Of a stretch of DNA of 27,015 bases, positions 16,001-23,093 are shown piece after piece. The first letter of the stretch is position 1. Each line of letters begins with the position of its first letter. The notes beneath the pieces were generated by a model. The model made no database searches, was not told the origin of the DNA, and was given only the letters and a program-made list of their open reading frames with translations. The position numbers were made by a program, and so were the translations under genes. The stretch is from Thraustochytrium sp. TN22 (lineage: Eukaryota > Sar > Bigyra > Thraustochytrida > Thraustochytriidae), in contig JABLUY010000095.1 of assembly GCA_013306675.1 (NCBI GenBank), positions 1 to 27,015 of the forward strand, written 5' to 3'.

Positions 16001-16653
16001 TCAACTCCCGCTTCCTCGTCACCCTGCTCGATCGGGTCTACTCGGCGCGCTACGCCAACTTCATGGTCAACACGCGCAAGGAGTCCTTCGAGCACGAGCT
16101 CTACGCACGGGCCGATTGCGCATGGGCAGACATCCTCGAGGCTCCCGACACGTACCACAACGCCGCGTACACCCTCACCGACACCACACTGCGCCCGTCC
16201 TTTAGCACCAAGGCGCTGCAGCTGTGGCGCGACTATTACCTCCGCTTTGACGAGACCTGCCGCGATCCGGGCGCGCCAGCGCCCCCGGCACCGCGCCCGG
16301 CGTCGCCTTCGCGTCACGCGCACCCCGCACTCAGCGCCGAGCTTGCCCCGGACAATCACCCCGCCAGTGCCACGCACCCCTCCAGTGCCCACTCGTCCCA
16401 CGCAGCCGTCGTCAGTCTCTACGTTGATCCCGTGCCGGAAAGTGCCACCGACACGGAATCGCTCGGCCTGCGCTCCGATGCGGACTCTGAATGCAACCAC
16501 AACCACTCAGTGCCCTCCTCTCCGAAGCACGAGTTTCCGCCCATCTCCGCCAGCTCCGACGACCTCCGCCGCCGTGCCGCCCTGGTCAGCGACACGGAGT
16601 CTGACGCGGCCTCCGTCACCGAGATTTTGCGCGTCCCATCCAGCACGCTCTGA
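13015..16653 (+). CDS. FYVE-GRAM myotubularin-family phosphoinositide 3-phosphatase
   Basis: A 1,212-residue protein. Myotubularins remove the 3-phosphate from PI3P and PI(3,5)P2 on endosomal membranes. Domains in order: acidic, Ser-rich disordered N-terminus (1-415) with Glu/Asp runs; FYVE-type zinc finger (420-482) with C428, C431, C447, C455, C458, C475 and C478 and a KHHCR patch, but Asp450 where the fourth Cys is expected; PH-GRAM (about 506-610) starting VPLPGELVLARYQDVWF; phosphatase domain (about 655-1070) with the complete active-site loop HCSDGWDRT, catalytic Cys903 and Arg909 of C-X5-R. The enzyme should be active. The C-terminal 130 residues are Ser/Pro/Asp-rich. The ATG at 13015 is the first in frame; the apparent longer frame begins with GTG. 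A different upstream frame may hold more N-terminus. Animal MTMR3/MTMR4 carry FYVE at the C-terminus, so the order here differs. Confidence 0.93.
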   Translation: MDSDPSTGDSLAGEEEAAEARAREGEGARAGPEAAPALVEAGPVLAAATLAGAGAGGEDARRPGGRDEVDADEEDLEVEIDDEEASEPELAGPARGGGRRGRPGFNHAAPGSTTSSNSSFQDDVEEEEEEEEDDGSGAHELGMETGDADAGRGESSSRHYRAASSEQVPMKKVVRFSTVKRHCTSPPPSRSNSRNGTQGGDSNGGEQQQLGGSGAELAHAESARAALAAVLAIESATPSLPEPDSQQQASRPRQAPAVLHLTTHLTEDEPPDVARGGTYTGNSTTSTTSSTGTSSHMRGLSSQAPVTGIAAGSVTVAAAAMGSGAAAAAGRPARPKSWAVSKVASRGSSRGTSFRPSSSLRRRFSRHTTDAYAEPPRVPGREPAVTRSTESYPEPESPSRERSSHFEPAPNGPTRSQSWVPKSLAPDCYGCKTKFWWFSPNWTKHHCRIDGNVYCTACTQYRMELEPGGPLVRVCNACYQKYSVQNPPPKPKANASNEPVERPDFVPLPGELVLARYQDVWFENEPHGEVFLTNFQLILFEQADDGSRAVAHIPLMSIEKIEIALYNACEAGVLNIFCKDFRFLRLVIFGMVAKQRFVEFHNLESELTRLAFPPAAAAADKAETFACVRDHAAPSPPPSLEELASFSACCWARHVDDRAELEHLVKDCPGWRISEANQSFALCKTYPRLLAVPARVTDNELELVARFRTRGRLPILSWIDPDSKRVVCRSSQPMAGAFGRRSIADEKLVREIALAGKSGLVIVDARPMANANANRLKNGGGYEDVAYYNSHTGQAPVSIEFMDLHNTHAVRASFYKLKHLVGLRLRQKESFVRDAPGRFALAPRAKPPAHLGPGDDDAINFEISWLSKLADSRWLQLLAYILRAANRVVQVIKDAQKSVLVHCSDGWDRTAQIVSLAMLCMDSRYRTLRGFIALVEKEWISVGHAFRSRTGTADPPGPNSTQDVIVPNVSRVAPVFLQFVDCVWQLSQQFPTAFEFNSRFLVTLLDRVYSARYANFMVNTRKESFEHELYARADCAWADILEAPDTYHNAAYTLTDTTLRPSFSTKALQLWRDYYLRFDETCRDPGAPAPPAPRPASPSRHAHPALSAELAPDNHPASATHPSSAHSSHAAVVSLYVDPVPESATDTESLGLRSDADSECNHNHSVPSSPKHEFPPISASSDDLRRRAALVSDTESDAASVTEILRVPSSTL

Positions 16654-17539
16654 ATCGGTGCACGGCCGATGTATATTCTCATTCATGGGTACCCTCAACC
16701 CACCATCATAAATTAGCCCCATGTGTGCTATTTTCCCCTGCCGCAAAAGTCTTTGATCCCGACACGACCAAAGCCCTGCATAGCCAACACGGCATGTCCG
16801 ATCGCGCCAGCGCCTGACAGCCGCGTGCGATGCCATGGCCGCACTGTGGCACACGCGGCGTTTCCCAGCGTTTCCCTTCTTTCCTTTCCTGCGCATGAGC
16901 ACACAGCCGTGTGCGCCTCTCTCCGGGCCGGTCTCTCATCAGCCTGAGGGAGATTTCCGGCCGGACCACTTCTCTGCCTGCCTCTGCTTGCCTCCGCAGC
17001 GCTCGCACCGCTTCCCACTGCTTGCCGAGCAAGGCCCAGCAAGCGATGCTTGCTTGCCGTGATTGCCGCGCCGCGCCGCCGCGGCCGCAGTACGCACCGG
17101 GTTCTCCGGTTCTGAAGGTTCGACTCGGTTCTGCGCAGTTCTCCGGTTCTCCATTCACGCGCCGCAGGCTTCAAACTGCATGTGCCGGGATGCGGCGCGG
17201 GCTCGCGCGGCGCGGAGTCCATCCGTCCCAGCGCGCACGAGGCGCTGGGCCTCCGGGCCCCGGCAGCGGCCGCGCGCGCGGGCTTGGACGCCCGTGGCTC
17301 GGGCAGAGCCCGCTCGCAGGGAGGAGCGCCGAGAGCGAGACTCGGACCTTGGCCGCGCGGGCAGGAGCAGGAGAAGCCAGGCCGGCATGAAGCCCGCGCC
17401 GAGAGAAAGCCACCGCCAGCGGCGGGAGTCTCGCGCGAGGACGAGGCCGGCACGGCGGGAGCGCGATGCGAGGCGTGGTGGCAGGGCGCGCGACGAGGAG
17501 CACAGCCACGAGGGCCACGGCCAGCGCGCTCCGGCGAAA
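16654..17539. promoter_or_regulatory. Intergenic region between myotubularin and the LamG/coiled-coil gene
   Basis: The first 150 bases are less GC-rich (the myotubularin 3' end, with CATAAA near 16707). The middle is pyrimidine- and TGCCT-rich (about 16860-17020), with two small hairpins (17021-17054) and GGTTCT repeats (17100-17152). From 17180 the downstream gene's frame is already open, with in-frame ATGs at 17180 and 17387, but it encodes Arg-rich low-complexity sequence that I treat as leader. No separate gene is seen. Confidence 0.4.
17021..17054. repeat. Two adjacent small hairpins
   Basis: CTTGC-CGA-GCAAG (17021-17033) is followed four bases later by AGCAAGC-GAT-GCTTGCT (17038-17054), a perfect 7-base stem with a 3-base loop. 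The two share the same GCAAG/CTTGC arms, so they could also pair with each other. Function unknown. Confidence 0.5.
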
Positions 17540-19387
17540 ATGCAGCGTGGCGCGGACCGCCTCCCCAAGGAGCGCCGCGACAAGCTCGAACGCATCCTCG
17601 CGCGCGAAAACAGCAGGCCCAAGGTTTGCAAGCACGACCCAACCAAGGCCTACGTGCTCCTGGACGGCAGCTACCACGCGGTCGCGCGGGAGGACCGCCG
17701 CTTCCAGAGAGAAGAAAAGTGGGCAGATGATGATGAGATGGCGGAGGCGGCTGCACGCGCGGCAGCCGATGCGGAGGCAGAGGCAGCCCTCGCAGCTGCC
17801 GAAGCCGCTGCGGCCGCGCTACTTCCGCGCTCGCTGCTTCAGGAGACCACCTTCTTCAACGGGGCGACGCTGGTGGCTTGCGAGCACGAAAACGGAGACA
17901 CCCCGCGCGGGGGCGGGCCTCTTGCGGTGCCGCTGGAGGATATTTCGTCGCTCGCGCTGGACTTCTGGGTCCTTCCGGTGCTCGACCAAGGCACGGAGCG
18001 CCACCTGCGCGGGTCGCGCGTTGATGTGAGCTACCGCAACACGCTGCTCGCAGTCTCGGAGGAGCCGTCCACCTGGCGCTACGTGCTGCGCAAGGGCATG
18101 GCCGAGGCCGCGCCGCGGGTGGCGGGCTCTCTCGAGCACAGCGGCAGCCTGCGTCGCATCCAGATCACGGGCGAGTCCCGCAACTGCACGCCAACTGTAC
18201 TGATGGACGCCGCCACGGGCCAGTTGCGCGTGCACCTTTCTCGCGAGCGCATGCTCGAGGAGCGCTCTCCGGACGGTCTCCTGGACTTTGCGCGCGAGAC
18301 CGCGAGCTTGCAGCTCGCCTCGCAGAGGCGCCTCGCGCATGGCAAGTGGGCCCACGTCGCAGTCGTGGTCACCTTGACCCGAGCCCTGCTCTTTGTGGAC
18401 GGCGCCCTGGACGCCTGCCTCGAGCTCGAAGGCAGCGAGCGCGTCGCCTTCAATGCGCATCCGTACTTTGTCGGTAGCTGCCCCAAGCGCAATCCTGACA
18501 GTGGCGCTGTCACCGGGCGCGACGGCATGGTGGGCTTCCTGCACGAGGTGCGCGTGCACGTCAACCCAACCGACCTCGTCGCATTTGCGGATGCGGAGAC
18601 GATCGCGACGCTAACGCCGCCGTATCCAAGGTCGCCCAACGAATGGGGCACCGTACTGCCCGACGTAAACCAGAGCGCGACCACCTCGACTGGACTCGTG
18701 ATTGGCGGCTCGCAGGAGGACCGCCAGCGGAAGGCGCGAGAGCTGCAGCACCTGCAGCGCTCCTGGCTGGACCAGCAGATGAAGGAGAAACAGGCAGCCC
18801 GAGCTCGAGAGGAGATCGAGCGCGCGCGCCTCGCGCAGGACGTGGCCCAACGCACCGCGCAGTACCAACTTGACCAGCGACAGCGACGCAAGGACCAGGC
18901 CCTCGCCCTGGAGGGCGTGGCGCAGGAAATGCGCCTGCAAGCGCTCGATGCCGCCGAGCGCAAGCGCCACGAGCTGTGGCTCGAGCGCCAGCGCGACAAG
19001 GCGCTCAACACCGCGCTCGAGGACAAGGCCCGCCTTGACACGGCGCGCCGTCAGGTCTCCAACGAAGAGTATGCGCACGAGCTGCGCGCCGAGGCGGACG
19101 CGCGCCGCCTCGCGCGCCTCGAAGCGCGCGAGCGTGACCTCGACGTGGAGAAGATCAGGGTACAAGCTGCCGCCAGCGCGTATTCCGCCGAGCGCGCGCT
19201 CGAAGCGCAGCGCCATGCGCAGCGCCAAGAGCAGCTGCGTCGCGACCTTGCCGCGCAGATCGAGGAGAAGGCTCGCCTGCAGGCGTACTCTTCGATTGCG
19301 AACCAGAAGCTCATGACTGCAGACGAGCGTGCACTCAATGCGCGCATCCTCCGCTCGCGCGCCGCGCTTGGCCTCAGCTTGCCGTGA
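17540..19387 (+). CDS. LamG/concanavalin-like domain and coiled-coil protein
   Basis: A 615-residue protein that I do not assign to a named family. After a charged N-terminus (RLPKERRDKLERILAREN) there is an Ala/Glu-rich helix (65-95). Next is a beta-rich region (about 130-345) of LamG/concanavalin type: DFWVLPVLDQ, then HGKWAHVAVVV (267-277) and LLFVDGALD (283-291), the usual strand pair of LamG_3-like folds, ending GFLHEVRVH. No signal peptide is seen, so the domain is probably intracellular. Residues 392-600 form a long, highly charged coiled coil rich in Arg, Glu, Gln and Ala, resembling TPH-type axonemal proteins (MNS1 or CFAP53 style), with an end IEEKARLQAY and TADERALNARIL. A ciliary role is inference. 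Start: ATG at 17540, with A at -3; ATGs at 17387 and 17180 would add Arg-rich sequence, and the longest frame starts with TTG, not ATG. Confidence 0.72.
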   Translation: MQRGADRLPKERRDKLERILARENSRPKVCKHDPTKAYVLLDGSYHAVAREDRRFQREEKWADDDEMAEAAARAAADAEAEAALAAAEAAAAALLPRSLLQETTFFNGATLVACEHENGDTPRGGGPLAVPLEDISSLALDFWVLPVLDQGTERHLRGSRVDVSYRNTLLAVSEEPSTWRYVLRKGMAEAAPRVAGSLEHSGSLRRIQITGESRNCTPTVLMDAATGQLRVHLSRERMLEERSPDGLLDFARETASLQLASQRRLAHGKWAHVAVVVTLTRALLFVDGALDACLELEGSERVAFNAHPYFVGSCPKRNPDSGAVTGRDGMVGFLHEVRVHVNPTDLVAFADAETIATLTPPYPRSPNEWGTVLPDVNQSATTSTGLVIGGSQEDRQRKARELQHLQRSWLDQQMKEKQAARAREEIERARLAQDVAQRTAQYQLDQRQRRKDQALALEGVAQEMRLQALDAAERKRHELWLERQRDKALNTALEDKARLDTARRQVSNEEYAHELRAEADARRLARLEARERDLDVEKIRVQAAASAYSAERALEAQRHAQRQEQLRRDLAAQIEEKARLQAYSSIANQKLMTADERALNARILRSRAALGLSLP

Positions 19388-19472
19388 CAGCGGTCTCCGC
19401 GTCACTGCCGCAGTGTACCCGTACCAACCACATTTGTGGCAGGATAGCCTGCCTCAGGAGTCAGGAAAGCAA

Positions 19473-19478
19473 AATAAA
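19473..19478 (+). terminator. Poly(A) signal AATAAA for the LamG/coiled-coil gene
   Basis: A canonical AATAAA lies 86 bases past the stop at 19387, in an AT-rich patch rare in this locus. It is 19 bases from the stop codon of the convergent gene ending at 19497, so the two 3' UTRs probably overlap. Confidence 0.5.
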
Positions 19479-19496
19479 ATTCACAAATTCGACACA

Positions 19497-22400
19497 TCAC
19501 AAGCTCAGGCCATGTTTGAAAACAGCCCTCTGCAGGGGCAGCTGGAGGGCGACCTCGTCGCAGCGCTTGCTGGCCTCGCTCCGAATCCAGGACGGCCGGC
19601 CGTGCTCCGTAATGTTGAAAATCTTACGTGCCGCCAGCCAGTCCTTGTCCTTGGCCAGAGCCTCGGCAAGCCCTTCAAGGGACTCCCTGAGGTAGGTCGC
19701 AATATTGGCGGATTTGACCTCATCCTGCCATGCGGGCAAGCCGGCCGTGGCAAAGCGCATCAAATGGACAGAGATCCTCCGATACCACCGTAGAACGGCC
19801 TCGTCTTCAGGAACGCTCACCCCGTCGAGCGCATAAAGAGCCTCGACGGCGACCGCTTTCACCTCGGCAGATCCGTGCTTCGCCTCGGCGTACTGAAGGA
19901 CGACGTGCACGAAGTTCGCAATGCCGTTGGCCTGCACGCCAAGCGGACGGAGAGCACAGTAAAAACGCACCGCGTCCAGACACGCCTGAAAGAAGCGGCT
20001 CTCGCTGTCGTCGTCACTTCCGCAGGTGCGTCGGCACATCTTCTGGAGAATCTCAGTCAGCTCTCGCATTGCCAATGAGCTGGTACTACCGGAGAGCAGG
20101 TCAAAGCAGCTGCGGTACGTATCCCATGCGTATTGAGGAAGCTCAGCACCTCGGTACGCATCACCGAGTGCTTCGAGGCTAGACACGCGAACCAGAAGCT
20201 GGCTCCAGCTTCGCTCGCGCTCCACCAGCTCCCGCATAAGCTCAAGCTGCCGCTCCGCTGTTTCAGTCACCTCGGACGCATCCGCCAGTCGCTTCTGCAG
20301 CTCCTGACATCTTGCGGCTTCGAAGCGTGACCCAGACCTCAAAAGGCGCAGGGCGCGCTCGAGGAGCGCCGGGGCCTCGCTCTCTTCCACCTCGTCCGCG
20401 AGCCGGGCGAGGAAGGACACGAGAATGATGTGGTCGCGGCCGTAAAACGTCTCCAGCACCTCTAGGGCCTCACGCAGAGCATCCTCATCATCTGGGGCCC
20501 CATGCGCCAGACCAATGTCGCGATGCGCATCCCCGTACATCGCCTGCCACGCGGCGAGGCTTTCAGCCCGCAGGCGCGCGCAAAGAGCCTCGTTGCTGTC
20601 AGGCTCGTCAGACTCGGTATCTTGGAGGTACTCCGACAGCTTGAGCGCAAAGGCGAAGGCGGCCTCTGGCATTGCTCGAGGATCGCGCAACTCGCGACAC
20701 CACGCAAGTGACTCCTCGCAAAGCTCGGCGGCGCGTTCCGTGTTCTTCGCTTTCACGTAGGCGGCTGCGCACGACGAGACGAAGTGGACCACCTCCCACG
20801 GACACGGCCCGCCGAGGGCCTTGCATGCATCCGTGTACTCGCGAATGATTGCACTGGCATCGTCAAAGGTAGCGGTATCGTGCCCAGCCTCCTCCTTCCC
20901 CTTGTCCTCTGCGGCCTCCAGCAGGGACTCAACGAGAAGCACGGCAACATGAGAGGTGCATCCGTGCAGAGGGCCGAGGAGCTCCATGCGGGCGCGCCAG
21001 AGCGCCTCGAAGCAAATCACGTCGTCCTCCTTTGAGAGATCGTTGGGGATGGAGCTTGTCATAATAGCGCGTTGTGCGACCGGGGATCCGTCGGCCACGT
21101 AAATCTCCATCGCTTGCCGAAAGGCCAGCATCTTGCTGGTGCTGTTCATCGTGAACGCCCTGGACATCTCCATCAACGCCCGCGCGGTCATGAGGTCGCG
21201 CGTGCCGAAACGCTCCCGGCAGCGCCGCACTGCGTCGCGCAGCGCGGGACCTGCCGATTCCTCGAGGCCGAGGCTGTCTAAGATGGAGGCCAACAGGATG
21301 CGCGTCCCGGCTTCCTCACGTGGGTGCGAGCCAAGAGCCGTGTATATGGTCAGCGCCTCCTCGTACGCATTGGCGGCCTGCGCAGGCCGTTCTCGGCGCT
21401 CCTCGATGTCTCCAAGGAGAAATAGGGCGCGCGCCAAGCTCACGTGGTTCGCTGTCTCGCCGTGCACGCCTCGCAAAAGGTCCAGCGCACGAGACGCCTC
21501 CTCAAAAGCAAGGTCCTCTGAGGTCTGCTCATCCGCTTGGACGCGAACACCCGCCAAGCGCACGAGAAGCCGGGCGACTTCCTCGGGGTCAGCGGACTCC
21601 GAGTCTTCTGCCCGAGCCAGCATATCCGCCGCAAAACGCTCCTGGGCGTCTCCCAGGTACTGGATGGCACCGAATCGTATGGAGGCAACGTCTCTGCGCG
21701 GGCCGAGTATCGCGTCGTCCATCCGATCGAAGAAGGCCTCGTCAAAGAAGTTGCGCGACTGAGCATAGGAGATGTCTCCGATGAACTCGATCAGGTCGCA
21801 GCTCGCCAGGCACTCTGGCAGACTGTGCAGGAAGCTTTCCGCCTGCCCGGGCGCAAATGCCAGCTCTAGGCGGCGGCCCGCTTGCTGCGCAGCGAGCGCA
21901 GCCCACTGAGAGTAGTGCCGCTCGAGCACCGCGGGGTACAGCCAGTCGTCGATCACCAGGGCAAAGCGCGCAAACGCTTCGATCATCTCCCGCACCCCGT
22001 CCGTCTGTGCCTGGTCCTTGTCTGCCCAGTTCATGGACGCTGGCAGGCTCTCATTGTCCGTCTCCGGGAAGACGGCCTCGCTCATACAGAAGACGTCAAG
22101 CCAGACGGCCTCCTCATCGCCCAGAAGGAGAGTGTCCAGCGCCCCGACCAAGTCGGCGAACCTCGTCTGCCACCCGTGCGTCACGTACACGCCCGCGCAC
22201 TCCGCGCCGACGAGGTCTGGCGGCAGCGTGTGCACGTAGACCTCCTCGCCCGCCGCGCGCAATGCAGGCAGAACGACGTGCTGAGCCACGTCCAGCGTCG
22301 TCCAGGCGCCTCGTGTCTTCGGCGTGGCATCCCGCCCGTCGTCCCGGAAGACGACCTCCGCGGGGCCCGGGCTGCCCTCGACGCGGCCCACGAGCGTGCC

Positions 22401-22676
22401 GTCCTCGTCACCTCTGCGCAGGACCCGCAGCGAGGCGCCGCGCAGCGCGCCTCTGGCCAAGTCGCGCTGCGCCTCGTACAGCTGCACGCCAGGCGCCAGG
22501 TCGCCGCTCTCCACGCCGCGCAGGAGGTCTCGGACGTGCTGCAGCTTCACGCCGCGCCTGTCCACCACGACGGCGCCGCTCGCCGCCGCCGCCGCCGCCG
22601 CCGTGTCGGCCTCCGCGCCGCTCCGGCCGCCGCGCCGCGACGACAGCTTGCGCACGGACCGCCGCAGCCGCTCCAT
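19497..22676 (-). CDS. TIR-like domain plus TPR-like solenoid protein, copy A
   Basis: A 1,059-residue protein. Basic N-terminus MERLRRSVRKLSSRRGG, then a poly-Ala linker. An unnamed module (about 40-150) holds GVKLQHVRDLLRGVESGDLA, APGVQLYEAQ and LDVAQHVVLPALRAA. The TIR-like domain (about 160-275) has strand AGVYVTHGWQ, helix TRFADLVGAL, strand AVWLDVFCMSE, strand ARFALVIDDW and helix YSQWAALAAQ. Where related TIR-like proteins carry a WCLWE-type Glu, this has WAALA, so NAD cleavage is unlikely. From about 330 to the end it is alpha-helical, with clear TPR-like pairs at about 410-447 (ALFLLGDIEERRERPAQAAN, AYEEALTIYTALG) and degenerate helical repeats after. No NB-ARC or other NTPase is seen between TIR and repeats. 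The start is supported by the paralogue's identical opening. It is head-to-tail with copy B, with 417 bases between. Function unknown; a signalling scaffold or sensor is a guess. Confidence 0.75.
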   Translation of the reverse strand: MERLRRSVRKLSSRRGGRSGAEADTAAAAAAASGAVVVDRRGVKLQHVRDLLRGVESGDLAPGVQLYEAQRDLARGALRGASLRVLRRGDEDGTLVGRVEGSPGPAEVVFRDDGRDATPKTRGAWTTLDVAQHVVLPALRAAGEEVYVHTLPPDLVGAECAGVYVTHGWQTRFADLVGALDTLLLGDEEAVWLDVFCMSEAVFPETDNESLPASMNWADKDQAQTDGVREMIEAFARFALVIDDWLYPAVLERHYSQWAALAAQQAGRRLELAFAPGQAESFLHSLPECLASCDLIEFIGDISYAQSRNFFDEAFFDRMDDAILGPRRDVASIRFGAIQYLGDAQERFAADMLARAEDSESADPEEVARLLVRLAGVRVQADEQTSEDLAFEEASRALDLLRGVHGETANHVSLARALFLLGDIEERRERPAQAANAYEEALTIYTALGSHPREEAGTRILLASILDSLGLEESAGPALRDAVRRCRERFGTRDLMTARALMEMSRAFTMNSTSKMLAFRQAMEIYVADGSPVAQRAIMTSSIPNDLSKEDDVICFEALWRARMELLGPLHGCTSHVAVLLVESLLEAAEDKGKEEAGHDTATFDDASAIIREYTDACKALGGPCPWEVVHFVSSCAAAYVKAKNTERAAELCEESLAWCRELRDPRAMPEAAFAFALKLSEYLQDTESDEPDSNEALCARLRAESLAAWQAMYGDAHRDIGLAHGAPDDEDALREALEVLETFYGRDHIILVSFLARLADEVEESEAPALLERALRLLRSGSRFEAARCQELQKRLADASEVTETAERQLELMRELVERERSWSQLLVRVSSLEALGDAYRGAELPQYAWDTYRSCFDLLSGSTSSLAMRELTEILQKMCRRTCGSDDDSESRFFQACLDAVRFYCALRPLGVQANGIANFVHVVLQYAEAKHGSAEVKAVAVEALYALDGVSVPEDEAVLRWYRRISVHLMRFATAGLPAWQDEVKSANIATYLRESLEGLAEALAKDKDWLAARKIFNITEHGRPSWIRSEASKRCDEVALQLPLQRAVFKHGLSL

Positions 22677-23093
22677 GGCGCTCCCCGCGCGGGGCGCGAC
22701 GCGGCGCTGGGGTGGACGGCCAGATGGCTCCGGAGGTCGGGCGTGTGCGCTTGCGCTCGCTCATCTGATTCTGCTGCCTCGTTGGTTGCGGTACTACTGC
22801 ATGTGCATGGGTTGCGCAGACCGCGGCGCGCGTTGCGTCGCCGGGATCGACGGTGGCGAGCCGCGGGAAGAAGACTCGGCGGGCTTCTGGCAGCGGAGAG
22901 GGCCGGCCGCGGTGGCCACCCAGATCAAGGAGCCGGAACTTGCAGTGGAACGAAAAGGAGAACGTCGCTTTCTGCGTTTTACGGGTTTTACGGAGTTTTA
23001 CGGGGTGAGACGGCGTGAGACGGCCGAGCGAGGTACGCGCGATGCATGGCATGCGCGAGTCGCGACATCGACTCGGACATCACAAGGGTCAGG
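22677..23093. promoter_or_regulatory. Spacer between the tandem paralogues
   Basis: This serves as promoter/leader of copy A and 3' flank of copy B. It contains a 19-base word also found upstream of copy B (22811-22829) and short tandem copies of TTTTACGG and GTGAGACGG (about 22977-23025). No gene is seen. Confidence 0.45.
22811..22829 (-). promoter_or_regulatory. 19-bp word shared by both paralogue upstream regions
   Basis: GTTGCGCAGACCGCGGCGC occurs here, 135-153 bases before the copy A start codon, and again exactly at 26439-26457 before copy B. It is either a conserved control element or leftover homology from the duplication. Confidence 0.5.

Noticed and set aside
15340-16506. 388-codon minus-strand ORF opposite the myotubularin phosphatase domain
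   Set aside because: It overlaps the conserved catalytic region in antisense; composition shadow.
17063-17539. Longer start of the LamG/coiled-coil protein
   Set aside because: The outermost start is TTG, and the added sequence is Arg-rich low complexity. ATGs at 17180 and 17387 remain possible.
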